From positions 3,844,001 to 3,908,000 of the forward strand of contig JANUWI010000001.1 in the NCBI GenBank assembly GCA_025504975.1: DNA of 64,000 bases, given 5' to 3'. A program made the translations under genes and the position numbers. Under the pieces are notes generated by a model. That model was not told the DNA's origin. It worked only from the letters and a program-made list of their open reading frames with translations, and searched no databases. Position 1 is the first letter of the stretch, and each line of letters begins with the position of its first letter. Shown here one piece after another: positions 11,365 to 21,888 of the stretch. This stretch comes from Plenodomus lindquistii. Taxonomy: Eukaryota; Ascomycota; Dothideomycetes; Pleosporales; Leptosphaeriaceae.

Positions 11365-12898
11365 GTGTCACCACCCACACTTTCATTGAACCATCGAGCA
11401 TCCCCAGATGCGACATTCAGGATCCCAACGTACACATGCAAGCCCTTATGTTTCCGCAACATTGCAGAATACGACGCAGGGTTATACACGTACATCACCG
11501 TCAGTTCGCACACTCACACGGTACCACTACCCAGCCACTCCAATCATGCCGATGTTCAAATCCAAGAAATCAAAGCACAACCTGACTCGCCTTCGAGACC
11601 CAACTATTCGCACAACGCAACCATCTGCTCATCGCCATCGCCGAACATATCTCCCTATCCGGAGCACATACACAGCGACAAGTTCACCGGATCATATGAG
11701 TGGAACGATCTCCGTCCGAGTCCTGTGGAGAGCACAGCGCCAGCACAAGAAGCTGTCGACGCGTCAGGTCGCACTTTACCACTGCAAGCACCGCCTGCGG
11801 GACGGAAGGATGTACCCACGACCACAGTGTCGCCCGTTCCTCCACAATACCAGCACTCTCCAGGGAAGCGCAGAGAAAACTTGATCTCAACAGTGAGAGT
11901 GGAGCATGAGCCGACCCATGTACCAGTGCCACCTCAACAGCACCCTCACGGAAGGAGACTAGAAAAGGATGTATTGCCCAAATCCAGACGAAGGGCAAGC
12001 GTTGAGAAACGCACAAGAGCTGATTTATACCACGGCAATCTTATCAACAATACCTCCCGTTATAACTCGAACGTCATACGCCCCATTGTAGATGCGCAGC
12101 ATATGCCCCGAACTACTCACGCAAGACAGCCAGTTCCGCCGACAGCACCTGTGACCCTGTCCCGCAGTCGTGAAGATCCGCAGCGCACCATAGCGACGGA
12201 GGAATTCCCACACTCCACGACCGAATCTTGCTTCTCCGCTGCATTTGCATCCCCCACGCAACAAGATCACTCCTTCCACACCAGTACCCCACCACCTCCC
12301 CCCACCATGCCCCTCCCAAAACCTGCTTCCCCAACCCCAGTTTCACAAACACAACCCACCATACCCATACCTACCCTCATAGGACCCCAGCACCCCCCCT
12401 CACTCTACCTAACCCCTCTCCTCATCACCCTCCCCACCGCCCTACACACCCACCTACTCCAGCACTCCATATCCCCTTCGGATCTCGATCCCGGGACTCT
12501 ATCTTTATACTTGGAATACCTCTCCACGTCCACCTTCCCAGGCAGTATCCCTATAGATCATTGATTTACACTCTAGCGAAATAGCATGGTGCGTAGCATA
12601 CGGGCTGATCAACGCCGTTATCTTAGGCTATATAGTCCACGACGAGACATTCATGTGTGCAGCTATGGCGAGGCTGAGGGGTGTGGTGGGACAGGAGATA
12701 CACGGGTGTCCTGGGGCAGAAATCATACGACATGTATTCAGCGATGATGGGGGAAGGAAGGATAAGGTGCCTGGAGTGTTGAGGGCGTGGGTTGTTGAGG
12801 TGTGTGTGGAGAGGGGATGTGAGGGGTTGGTGTTGGAGGAGTTATCTGTGGGGTTTTTGGCTGCGGTGGTGAGGAGGGTATTGGGTCTGGAGGGGTAA
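11365..12898 (+). CDS. Hypothetical protein with weak BTB-like C-terminal part
   Basis: Two frames appear to belong together. Frame one (11365-12564, opening at GTG, so a 5' exon is probably missing) encodes a Pro/Ser/Thr/His-rich disordered protein. It ends in LDPGTLSLYLEYLSTSTFPG, which resembles FKIFLDYLSNGKITFP of the neighbouring BTB gene. Frame two (about 12560-12898) encodes EIAWCVAYGLINAVILGYIV and a C-terminal helical region. An intron from about 12528 to 12577 (GTCCAC...CTCTAG) would join them in phase, but the donor is weak and it removes the FPG block. A frameshift is the alternative. The start is not resolved; an ATG at 11352 lies in another frame. Confidence 0.45.
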
Positions 12899-13173
12899 AT
12901 GGATGAGTGGGGATGGTGCGAGGGCCCATGGAGAGATGAGCGCAAAGTGACGAAGGGATTGGAATGGTGATTGTAGAATTTCTTTGATTAAGTAGAAACT
13001 TGACATTTCGTACAAGTCTCCACGAAACCCCATAGCCTCATTGAACAGACTGAGGATGATGGCACGCGGTTCTTCAATCCACAAAGTCGAGTGAGTCATG
13101 AGAATCCGGGTCCTAGTTCCAACAACAAGCTCCCTCTCATGCTCATTTCAGTAAGACGCGTCTGCCACAGCAT
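12899..13173. other. Short intergenic spacer
   Basis: 3' flanks of two convergent genes. Nothing else seen. Confidence 0.4.
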
Positions 13174-14727
13174 TCACCAATGAAAGCGGCCAAGTCCCCC
13201 ATCCCAATTTGCCCATAGCTTTACACTACCTACCGCACGACCATCCCACCTCAGACACCGTATGGGCAACGACTCTTGCTTCTCCACACTTGGTTTCTCC
13301 CGCTTGAATTCGCGCACTACCTCGCCGGTCCAGATGTTAGATACGCGAATCGCGACGTCGGTTTGCTCATCTTGCGCCGCGGCTATTAGACCTAGTTCTT
13401 CATGGACGGCAATGTCAAGGGTCGTGACATCAATGTTGGAGTGTCGAAACGTAAGGACGGGCTGCGACCATTTCTGTGCGTTAGCATAGTCGAACCTCCG
13501 GCGTTTCTTACCGCGACGAGGGGCGCTGACTTCGAGGTTAGAAAAGTAGGCTTCGTTGTAGTGGGATGTGGTAGTGCTGTTGAAAGATCCCTGCTGGCGT
13601 GTGGAGGTGGGTCGCGCCATGCGAATGTCGTAGAGGTGCATAGTGTTATTGAGCCCGGCGCAAATGACACGAGTGCGGTCATCTGCGCGCTTGATTTTCG
13701 TGACGGTGTTTGGGTGTGTGAGAATGTGACTGGAGCCATTGGCGCGGTCATCGTAGAGGAGAACTTTGCCATTGCGACAGCCCATGGCTACGGTGTTGTA
13801 GTCTAGCCAATCTACAGAGAGCAGTGGAGATTCAACGTTTTGGAGAGCGAATTTGAAGTCCCAGCTGAGGTTGCGAGTGAACATGAGGAGAGACGTTTCG
13901 GTGGCGACGGCGACTTGCTCTATCATTGTAGACACCCTGCTAGTTGAAGATTCAAAGTGCTCACGTCTAGGTGCGGAATCCCATATTGTGGAGCAGTCTT
14001 TGGGTGTATATTGTTGGCTGACGATAATCTGACCTCTGACAGGGTCACTCAGGTGTACAACGGCCGGGCTGTGTGAGCCATAGGTTGTCACGACCAGTGC
14101 GCCTGTACCCGGGACAAGATTGAGAGAGGACACGGGGGATGTCATCAATGCCACTTCGTTGGACCGATCTTCCAAAGTGTACATGGAAGAGTTACTGGAG
14201 TGTGATTCCGATCCTGTAAAGGCAGTAGCGTAAGGTTCGGTAGATTGAACAGATTGCGACCCATCTTCAGTGCTTGCTTCATCCAGACTGTGGAGAGGTG
14301 CATGCCATGCAACCAAGTTATCACCATGTACAGCAAACAAGTAGCTGTCTGTAGGATCGTGCTGAAAATATCGGACTGTTGTGCGAGTTGGTCTCGGCAT
14401 TGCAATATGTGGCAAGGGCGCGTATCCATACATGCACGCATTGGGCCATAGTCTGTGAAGAATTGCTGATGTCCTCCTTAGTCCGATTTCTCGCTCGATG
14501 CAGGTGTTTGTGAGATTGTTGGCATGGTGGCGGACGACACGTTCTTTCCTCGTTTTACTGACTCTAGCAGCGGCGGCCTCTTTGATCTTGTCGACTCGTT
14601 CCCTCTTACGGATATTTTCTGCCGAGTATCTGAGGTCCAGATGGCGTGAGGCATTGGCGCTCTGTATCTTGAAGTATTTCTTCTTTGCTTCGTCATAGTA
14701 GAAGCCTGGTATAGGCTGGCCGTTCAT
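13174..14727 (-). CDS. WD40-repeat protein, DCAF4 (WDR21)-like
   Basis: A single exon of 517 codons from the chosen ATG at 14727 (MNGQPIPGFYYDEAKKKYFK). An in-frame ATG at 14799 would add 24 residues. The N-terminal GFYYD..KKKYFKI motif followed by a basic coiled segment and WD40 repeats is the layout of DDB1-CUL4-associated factor 4, a presumed substrate receptor for CRL4 ubiquitin ligases. Beta-propeller blades are recognisable around LLSVDWLDYNTVAMGCRNGK, SHILTHPNTVTKIKRADD and LDIAVHEELGLIAAAQDE. It is transcribed divergently from the SelO gene across a 263-bp gap, so the two probably share a promoter region. The function comes from the family and is not proven in fungi. Confidence 0.78.
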   Translation of the reverse strand: MNGQPIPGFYYDEAKKKYFKIQSANASRHLDLRYSAENIRKRERVDKIKEAAAARVSKTRKERVVRHHANNLTNTCIEREIGLRRTSAILHRLWPNACMYGYAPLPHIAMPRPTRTTVRYFQHDPTDSYLFAVHGDNLVAWHAPLHSLDEASTEDGSQSVQSTEPYATAFTGSESHSSNSSMYTLEDRSNEVALMTSPVSSLNLVPGTGALVVTTYGSHSPAVVHLSDPVRGQIIVSQQYTPKDCSTIWDSAPRREHFESSTSRVSTMIEQVAVATETSLLMFTRNLSWDFKFALQNVESPLLSVDWLDYNTVAMGCRNGKVLLYDDRANGSSHILTHPNTVTKIKRADDRTRVICAGLNNTMHLYDIRMARPTSTRQQGSFNSTTTSHYNEAYFSNLEVSAPRRGKKRRRFDYANAQKWSQPVLTFRHSNIDVTTLDIAVHEELGLIAAAQDEQTDVAIRVSNIWTGEVVREFKREKPSVEKQESLPIRCLRWDGRAVGSVKLWANWDGGLGRFHW

Positions 14728-14990
14728 AGTAGAGAGTGATGGAATGAAGGCTATTGGCTGGAAGAATGGTGTTGTAGTTGACAGAGTGACGCGAGTCATG
14801 CAGGGCAACAGCTGTTCTGGAACTTTTGCTTATCGATACTGCTAGCGCGCAACATCCTCGGCATGACGCCACTGCCCATGGCCTGTACATGACTGTGACA
14901 GCCGTCGCCGTTATGGGTTTGCCTCGTGCCATGTTTCCCTTGTCTGTCCATTTTGGGTCGCCGCCGTACTTTCTTCTCTCTTAACATCTC

Positions 14991-17108
14991 ATGCTTCGTA
15001 TCGCACCCTTGCTGCGAACGTCTACATTACGGCCCATTACAGCAGCGACGACGACGACGACGACGACTACACGGACCATTAGCAGCACCGCGCGCCTGCA
15101 CCAAATCATGGCCCAAGTCACCCCCAACGGGCAGAGCAACGGCTCTTCTGCTCCTTCTTCTTCTTCTTCTTCTTCTTCTTCTTCTGAACGCCACGCCCTC
15201 CGCGACCTCCCCAAGAGCAACGTCTTCACGTCCAACCTCCCCGCCGACGCCGCCTTCCCCACGCCCCTCGACTCGCACAATGCGCCCCGCCAGACGCTTG
15301 GCCCGCGCATGGTCAAGGAGTCGCTCTACACATATGTCCGCCCCGATGCCCAGGCTGAGAACGAACTGCTGGCCGTCAGCCCACGCGCGCTGCAGGATCT
15401 CGGCATCAACGACTCGGAAGCCGAGACGGACGAGTTCAAAGACGTCGTCTCGGGCAAGACCATCCTGACATGGGACGAATCGAAGCCGGACGAGGGCATT
15501 TATCCATGGGCCCAATGCTACGGCGGCTACCAGTTTGGCCAATGGGCTGGCCAGCTGGGTGACGGGCGAGCCATTTCGCTCTTCGAATCCACAAACCCTG
15601 CCACAGGCACAAGATATGAGATACAGCTCAAGGGCGCAGGACGGACACCCTACTCGCGATTTGCCGACGGTCGCGCTGTCCTTCGTTCCTCGATACGCGA
15701 GTTCGTCGTGTCGGAATATCTGAATGCTATTGGCATCCCGTCTACCCGCGCCCTTGCCCTCACACTCAACGACGGCATCAAGATTCGGCGCGAGCGCATG
15801 GAGCCTGGCGCCATTGTGACGCGGTTCGCGCAGTCGTGGATACGCTTCGGAACATTCGACTTGCAACGTATCAGGGGCGATCGCAAGACACTGCGTACAC
15901 TTGCCGACTACACCGCCGAACACGTTTACCGAGGATGGGACAAGCTGCCATCTGCGCTACCCACAGACGGCGACGTGGAATCAACACACTCACGGACATC
16001 CACTGGTATTGCCAAAGAGACTATCGAAGGCGAGGGACTCCACGAACAAAACCGCTACACCCGCCTCTACCGCGCCATTGCCCGCGCCAACGCCCTAACC
16101 GTCGCAAAATGGCAGGCTTACGGCTTCATGAACGGCGTCCTCAACACGGACAACACCTCCATCCTCGGCCTGAGCATCGACTTTGGCCCCTTCGCCTTCC
16201 TCGACACATTCGACCCCGCATATACCCCCAACCACGACGACCACATGCTCCGCTATAGCTACCGCAACCAACCCTCCATCATCTGGTGGAACCTGGTCCG
16301 CCTAGGCGAAGCCCTCGGCGAACTCATGGGCGCAGGCGCCGGCGTAGACGAACAAGTCTTCACAGACCAAGGCGTCAAAGAAGCCGATGCCGACGAGCTC
16401 GTCAAGCGCGCAGAAAACATGATCGATGCCACAGGCGAAGAATACAAAGCCGTCTTCCTCGCAGAATACAAACGTCTCATGACTGCCCGCTTAGGCCTGA
16501 AAACCCAAAAAGAATCCGATTTCAAAGACTTGTTTTCAGAGTTTTTGGACTGTTTAGAGGCGTACTCGTTGGACTTTCATCACGCGTTTCGACGCTTGAG
16601 TGGTGTGGCGTTGGCGGATGTACAGACTGAGGATGCGAGGAGGGATGTCGCGGGGAGGTTTTTTAAAGGTGGAGAGGCGCCGAGGCAGGAGAGTGAGGAG
16701 AGGGGGAGATTGGGGGCTTGGCTTGGGAAATGGGCGGAGCGGGTTAAGGAGGATTGGGGGGATGGCGGGGATGAAGAGAGGATGAAGGCGATGAAGGGGG
16801 TTAATCCGAATGTAAGTCCCCCCTGTTTCTCTTTATGGCATCAGAAAGGAAAGAGGATTGTGCTAATGAGAACTCAGTTTGTCCCCCGCTCTTGGATCCT
16901 GGATGAGCTCATTGATCGCGTGGAGAAGAAGGGTGAACGCGCTATTCTACCGCAGATTATGACGCTCACTCTTGATCCGTTCAAGGATACCTGGGAGAAC
17001 GAGGGTGGAGATGGAGACGGTAAGAGTATGAGTGCAGACGAGGCGGAGAGGTTTACGGGCGATGTGCCAAAGTACAAGGAGTTGATGCAGTGTAGTTGTT
17101 CTTCGTAG
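14991..17108 (+). CDS. FMP40: Protein adenylyltransferase SelO (Fmp40), mitochondrial
   Basis: SelO is a pseudokinase-fold enzyme that transfers AMP to Ser/Thr/Tyr of mitochondrial proteins, acting in redox control. Exons are 14991-16811 and 16878-17108, giving 683 residues. Conserved blocks are YGGYQFGQWAGQLGDGRA, QLKGAGRTPYSRFADGRAVL, SSIREFVVSEYLNAIGIPST and MNGVLNTDNTSILGLSIDFG with FAFLDTF. The N-terminus (MLRIAPLLRTSTLRP...) is Arg/Thr/Ser-rich like a mitochondrial presequence and contains an ACG repeat (Thr) and a TTC/TCT repeat (Ser). The protein ends CSCSS, so a cysteine sits third from the end, where vertebrate SelO carries selenocysteine. The 66-nt intron (16812-16877) has no stop and is a multiple of three. 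Removal restores NPNFVPRSW, so I favour splicing. Confidence 0.93.
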   Translation: MLRIAPLLRTSTLRPITAATTTTTTTTRTISSTARLHQIMAQVTPNGQSNGSSAPSSSSSSSSSSERHALRDLPKSNVFTSNLPADAAFPTPLDSHNAPRQTLGPRMVKESLYTYVRPDAQAENELLAVSPRALQDLGINDSEAETDEFKDVVSGKTILTWDESKPDEGIYPWAQCYGGYQFGQWAGQLGDGRAISLFESTNPATGTRYEIQLKGAGRTPYSRFADGRAVLRSSIREFVVSEYLNAIGIPSTRALALTLNDGIKIRRERMEPGAIVTRFAQSWIRFGTFDLQRIRGDRKTLRTLADYTAEHVYRGWDKLPSALPTDGDVESTHSRTSTGIAKETIEGEGLHEQNRYTRLYRAIARANALTVAKWQAYGFMNGVLNTDNTSILGLSIDFGPFAFLDTFDPAYTPNHDDHMLRYSYRNQPSIIWWNLVRLGEALGELMGAGAGVDEQVFTDQGVKEADADELVKRAENMIDATGEEYKAVFLAEYKRLMTARLGLKTQKESDFKDLFSEFLDCLEAYSLDFHHAFRRLSGVALADVQTEDARRDVAGRFFKGGEAPRQESEERGRLGAWLGKWAERVKEDWGDGGDEERMKAMKGVNPNVSPPCFSLWHQKGKRIVLMRTQFVPRSWILDELIDRVEKKGERAILPQIMTLTLDPFKDTWENEGGDGDGKSMSADEAERFTGDVPKYKELMQCSCSS

Positions 17109-17202
17109 CAACATAACTGCACAGTAAGGCAAAGCTGCACCAATGCATACCTACCCATTCACCATCTATACATTTCCATCCCATGCTCAAATATCGAACT
17201 GA

Positions 17203-18757
17203 TCAATCCACTCCCCCAACCAAATACTCCCCCACTTCAATCCCCACACTCCTCCCCAAAGCCCTAGCATACTCCCAACTAAAATTAACCCTCCACCTCC
17301 CCCCAACCTCCAACGCATCGTTACCCCCCACCCCGCCCGCCCTAACCAACAACCTCAAACTCGTCACCGTAGCAACTTGTCCATACAAATCCGCAACCTG
17401 GGGAACATTCCCCTCACTCACCAGCGCCCTGAAAATCGCAAGTAGTCTATCGAGTGCAAACGGACCGGGCGTTAACAAATGGCGGGAGATTTTTCGATGC
17501 TTGGTACCGCTGCGTTTTCCAGTTACGGATAAAGAGGCGACGGAGGGCGCGCGACGCTTGTTTTTGCGCTTGTCGGTGTGCTTCATGAAGTATGTTATGT
17601 CTGTTCTTGAGGGGTTGTATGAGGCGAGGTATGCGGCGATGAGGAGGACGGAGGTATAATAGGGGAGATCGTGGACTGTCATTTTAGTCGGGCGTTTTGT
17701 GCTAGGGGCATTTGCGTTTGCGATCCCGTTTGTTGTTGAGGGTGTGGTGTGGTTCGTGTTGCTGATGATGCGGTCGAGTACCGCGTTTTCAAGTTGAAAT
17801 AAGTGGCGTCGGTTCACCATTAATCGGGAGAAATCTCGTGTGCCAAATTGCCCGGCTACTATGGGTTCGACAAAGGGTCGCCAGAGACGCTGGGCGCAGC
17901 GCTTGAAGCTAACGAGGTCGCGGCCTGTGTGTTTGGAGAGAGAATCGTAGACGGCTTGGAGGAAGCGCGACCACAGCCAGGCGTCGTCTTCGGCGGCGAG
18001 GTCGGGAGTGTAGTCGGGAAATTGGTCGAGGGAGGGTGGGGTTTGGAAGATTTTTGGCGGGGCAGAGGTAAGGATTGTGAGGAGTTGGGCGCGTGTATAG
18101 GGGGGGAAGTGGAGGGAAGCTGCGGTTGTGGAGTGGAGGAGGGAGGGGGGAAGGGCGAGGGTCGTGGTGAGGATTAGGGAGAGGTTGGGTATCTAGATGT
18201 TCTGTCAGTAGGCTTCAGTCGGATATAGTGATTTAATCGTACCGTCTCTCCCATCCTTGCCAGGGCTGGTATCAACGTGCCTCCTCCTTCCCTCAGCTTG
18301 TCTACCGCATCCAGGACGAGCACAAACTTGCCTCGTCCCTCCAAGAGCTTGCCAAGATTGACGCAGAGTGCACTCAGATTCTCTGTCCGCGCACATGCCC
18401 GTCTATTGATCCTCTCGTCATTGAACTCATCGAGCGCGTCCAGACTTGCTGCAATGATGCGCTCCAGCAAATGTCGCGTGGTGATGCATTCTCGCACATT
18501 GATGATTGTATGTGGGATACGTGACAGGTGGAAGTAGGACCGTAGTATCGACGATTTGCCCGTCGCGGTCAGGCCGTGAATGTTGAGACATGGTGGTGAA
18601 GGGAGACGCGCCTGACTGTGTTAGCTGGTCTTCGATGCGATGGCGTGGAAGCGTGACTGACGGTATACAGCGCTGCAAGATGTTGAATCTGCTGCTCGCG
18701 ACACTGGAATTCGGCATTGAGCTGCGCGATTAGCTCGTCGGGCAACATTGCGCTCAT
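17203..18757 (-). CDS. ORC5: Origin recognition complex subunit 5
   Basis: ORC5 is an AAA+ subunit of the six-protein complex that marks replication origins and loads MCM. Exons are 18757-18662, 18611-18243 and 18192-17203, all joints in phase 0, 484 residues, close to the usual family length. It begins MSAMLPDELIAQLNAEFQCR. Exon 2 starts ARLPSPPCLNIHGLTATGKS, giving the Walker A GLTATGKSS, then NVRECITTRHLLERII, which is characteristic of ORC5. FVLVLDAVDKLREG supplies Walker B. The third exon holds the winged-helix C-terminal part (LPYYTSVLLIAAYLASYNP, then KHRKISRHLLTPGPFALDRLLAIF). It is convergent with SelO, with only 94 bp between the stops. The introns are short (51 and 50 nt) with ordinary GT-AG ends. 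Confidence 0.93.
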
Positions 18758-19322
18758 AAGAGTTGACGTCTGCTTGAGTGTTGATGTGCCGCATCGTGGC
18801 TGCTGAAAGGCCCGTCACGCTAATTGGTTTAGGTTAGCGCCAACACGAACACACGTGCATGATACCTGCATGCTTACCTGCAGACTCCAGCGTTGTACAC
18901 CAAACTCTGCTATGTCAAGCGCAGGTCAGACGGTCCTGATGTCCACAGTTATAGTCAACATTTGAATACGTCCATGTGATTTTCGACTTGGCCTCAAGTG
19001 CTGCTCCTCAGAAGTGTTCGTGATTGAGGTCTGAACGATACGGTAAACTGGCTACTACCCCAATGCTACTATCTAAGCGTACATTACCTTCGTTCACTTG
19101 CTTCCAAGACTTCATCGAGGGTTTGAAAGCTTCATCATAGCGCGTCCAAAATTGTAGTAAGAAAAAATTTATATCCCCAGCATTTCGCTTATATACCGGT
19201 ACCCTTCCTTCTCAAAGTCATTGTTTCTTTTGCACTTTTGTCTCAATCGTCTAGAACTCAAGTCACGGGGACCTTAGCATCCTGCCAGTGGCAAAAAGAA
19301 CGGTGCTGATACACCTATCAAA
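18758..19322. other. Intergenic upstream of ORC5
   Basis: No coding signal. A TATATA element at about 19190 followed by a pyrimidine-rich stretch looks like a Pol II core promoter on the + strand, but no gene follows it before the tRNA-like locus. Confidence 0.4.
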
Positions 19323-19505
19323 GCCCATACCCAGGATTGAACTGGGGATCTTGTCACCGGCGCGAGGAGCAAAGCTTCGTGCTGACGCACGAAGCTTTGT
19401 TCACGAGCGATGTCTTTCCCCCCTAGCCCAAAGTCATTGGGTAAGTGCTCCGAGCGGGTGAGCCAGTAGTACGAGTGCGACGCTTTACCACTAAGCCATA
19501 TGGGC
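19323..19505 (-). tRNA. tRNA-like gene, anticodon CGT (Thr) by position, interrupted by about 112 nt; possibly a pseudo-tRNA
   Basis: Read on the minus strand. The 5' arm GCCCATA (19505-19499) pairs perfectly with the 3' arm TATGGGC (19329-19323). The D-arm GCTTAGTGGTAAAGC has the canonical A14, G18G19 and A21. The T-arm is CCCAG-TTCAATC-CTGGG. A and B boxes are therefore both present. By numbering the anticodon loop reads CTCGTA, so T33 then CGT (Thr). After A37 about 112 nt intervene, including a perfect 13-bp hairpin (CAAAGCTTCGTGC, loop, GCACGAAGCTTTG). The 3' half of the anticodon stem is then TGACA where TGCGA would pair, so two of five pairs fail. It is either a tRNA with a long structured intron or a dead, interrupted copy. 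Confidence 0.5.
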
Positions 19506-19679
19506 GTTTCTCATATCATCACAGGCTCGATTATGACGTATGGGTGCTCGATTTTTGCAGTAGCAGGCGACGATTACGCTGGCAGGTGTGAAGTGTAATG
19601 CTCATTACTGACTGCGTGATGTGTTTGCTGCCATTGTGGTAGCAGAATGCGTGCGCCACTTGTTATTAATTCACTCACC

Positions 19680-20993
19680 TCAATCCGCACCAGCATTAGC
19701 CACGCTGTCGCTCACATAATTTTTCCACTCCGGATCTTTCAGGATATTTCTCACTCTTGCCTCCAACCACTCTGTGTTACCCCAGAACCCCCAACTTGCT
19801 TGGAACCGCAACCAATCGACCAGCGCAATCTCCCAATGGCGAACGAAGACCTCCCACTCATACGCCTTGCCGCTCTCTTCTTTCAGCTTACTCAGATATC
19901 GCTCAAGTAAATTCTTTTCCCCATCTTGCATTGGTAGTTCCTGAGGTATCCTGTGATCGCTGACAAGCATGCTCAACGGCACCGAACACGTGAAGAGTTT
20001 CGCTAGATCACAAACACCGAGGCCAAGGCCGACGTACTGGAAGTCGTAGAAAGCGACCTGTTCGCCTGAATCACTTGTGAAGAGATTTTCTGATTTCACA
20101 TCGCCATGAATCAAGGTCTGGTATTCTCTTGCTGGTGACCTGCCATTTGGTACAGGGGCAAGAAACGCAGCGACCATTTCCGCAAGTGGTCGATCACTTC
20201 CTTCCACAGGTCGGGGAAGTTCCTGACTCCATTCATCTCCTTGATCGTGGACTAGGTTGGCATACTCTTTTCGACGTGTGGCAAGATATGTGTAGCCTCC
20301 ATTTAGCCAGACAGTCTTTTGCCTTGCATCTTGACCATCCCGCTGTACTTCTTCGAGTGGAGGAAAGACGAGTGTGGAGCAATCTATTTGATCGACACGA
20401 GACCACCAGAAGCCGTGAAAACTCGAGAGCCAGGCCAGGGCAGAGTGAACTTGTGTCGGAGATAGCGCGTCACGCTTTTCACCTGCAACGGGGTACTCTT
20501 GCCGGAGATCGCTAAGGATCATTGCGGTAATGGATGTGCCATTGGGATGGTATTGATTAACGCTCGCTAGACATTTCGCGACCGGAATAGAGGTTGGCAT
20601 CTGCGGCGCCAGTTGGCTATAAAAGTACTGTTCGACTTGATAACTTAGGATCTTCCGTATGTGGCCCTCGTCGTCAGTCTTGGTCGGTGGAGGTGTGACT
20701 AGCTTGAGGATGTAGGGCCGCGAATCTGAAGGAGTATTGGAGTGTGCATCGTCGGTTAACGCTATTATTCGTGCTATTTCTCCATAGCCAGCCCATAGCG
20801 ATTGTATGCGCTTCGACGATTTTAGGCGCAACCCGTTTTCAGCAAGCAAAGAGGTGGCTACCTCGTCCAAACTGGATCGCGCAGGCATTGAATCTGATGC
20901 AGTATTCGAGTAGTTTGAGATCCAGATGGCGACGATGATGGAAAATACCAGGGGTGTCAAATATGTCAAGACTTGTTGCGGTTTCAATGTCAT
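19680..20993 (-). CDS. APH/CHK-like small-molecule kinase (protein-kinase-like fold), membrane anchored
   Basis: Intronless, 437 residues. The catalytic core is seen as LIHGDVKSENLF (the HGDxxxxN loop, about residues 293-304) followed by VAFYDFQYVGLG (metal-binding Asp) and CDLAKLFT. This pattern is shared by aminoglycoside phosphotransferases and the ecdysteroid/CHK kinase-like families. The N-lobe has YILKLV with the expected lysine. A hydrophobic helix at residues about 9-27 (LTYLTPLVFSIIVAIWI) suggests an N-terminal anchor or signal. Fungal members are mostly uncharacterised, and the phosphate acceptor cannot be told from the sequence. Resistance to aminoglycosides should not be inferred. 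The start ATG at 20993 is the first in frame. Confidence 0.78.
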   Translation of the reverse strand: MTLKPQQVLTYLTPLVFSIIVAIWISNYSNTASDSMPARSSLDEVATSLLAENGLRLKSSKRIQSLWAGYGEIARIIALTDDAHSNTPSDSRPYILKLVTPPPTKTDDEGHIRKILSYQVEQYFYSQLAPQMPTSIPVAKCLASVNQYHPNGTSITAMILSDLRQEYPVAGEKRDALSPTQVHSALAWLSSFHGFWWSRVDQIDCSTLVFPPLEEVQRDGQDARQKTVWLNGGYTYLATRRKEYANLVHDQGDEWSQELPRPVEGSDRPLAEMVAAFLAPVPNGRSPAREYQTLIHGDVKSENLFTSDSGEQVAFYDFQYVGLGLGVCDLAKLFTCSVPLSMLVSDHRIPQELPMQDGEKNLLERYLSKLKEESGKAYEWEVFVRHWEIALVDWLRFQASWGFWGNTEWLEARVRNILKDPEWKNYVSDSVANAGAD

Positions 20994-21888
20994 TAGGAAA
21001 CGCCTAGAACAAGCTTTTCCTTTCGCGTGTTATGACGTGACGAAGCCGGCGAGGATCTAAAGAAACGCCAACTGAACTTAATCACTGCTTCAACAACGTG
21101 TGCAGCAAGTGGGAATGGTACATGATACCTCGGAGTTGTTCACGACACCTAGATTCGCAAGCAGTGACGATGGACAGGGGGGCATCACTAGCGTCAATGT
21201 TTACATAATCGGCAAAAGTGGGAGCCTCACACTCAATGTCAGGATATAGATACTTAGACCACGCCCTTTAGGCACGCTAAAGAAGCCTCAAAAGTCCGAG
21301 TACCATGCCATGAGCTTACCTGCAGCAATTTGACATACAGTTATCTTGCAGAGGGCCATTTCAGGAGGAACCTTCATTGGGCTGACATCACTCTTTCTCG
21401 ACCAATCTGATTATACTTCCGACGTACGGCGCTGTCACGACCACAGCACTGCAATAGATTGTACAATGTATGACCACAGTATAATCCATAGAGTGGAAAT
21501 TCCGAGATACGCGGAACTACGCCGTAGTGATATTTGACTAAGGTCCCGCCGCATTGTATTGATTGGTCGTACGAGTCAGTCAGCGACACTCTGCCACCAG
21601 TGCTGCTCTACACACACAGTCGTCGTGGGTACCTCGGCGGATCATGTACTGTTGAGTCGTCTGGTCTGCAGGGCGGCCATGTAAAAGCGCCCACCAATTG
21701 CGGGCTCTTTCAGCAACTTATCATGCGACGTTCCACCTTAATGTTTTGATCAAATTATCTCTCCCTGCAAAGCCGGGCGATAACGCGGGCCGATCACATC
21801 AGAGTATAAATTCGTCGATACGTACGGTATAGCCAGAACGAACAACACGGGAGCCAACTGTCTAACGCAAATCAAAGACTTCTTCACC
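20994..21888. other. Intergenic
   Basis: About 900 bp with no convincing coding signal; short frames are unrelated to known proteins. It probably holds the promoters of the divergent kinase and cyclase genes. Confidence 0.45.

Noticed and set aside
15027..15923. 298-codon open frame antisense to SelO
   Set aside because: It mirrors the GC-biased third positions of the SelO coding strand. The product is Arg/Ala/Gly-rich without any family motif.
19354..19402. The 13-bp hairpin as a Rho-independent terminator or transposon terminal repeat
   Set aside because: Eukaryotic context, no T-run, no target duplication seen, and the hairpin lies inside the tRNA-like locus.
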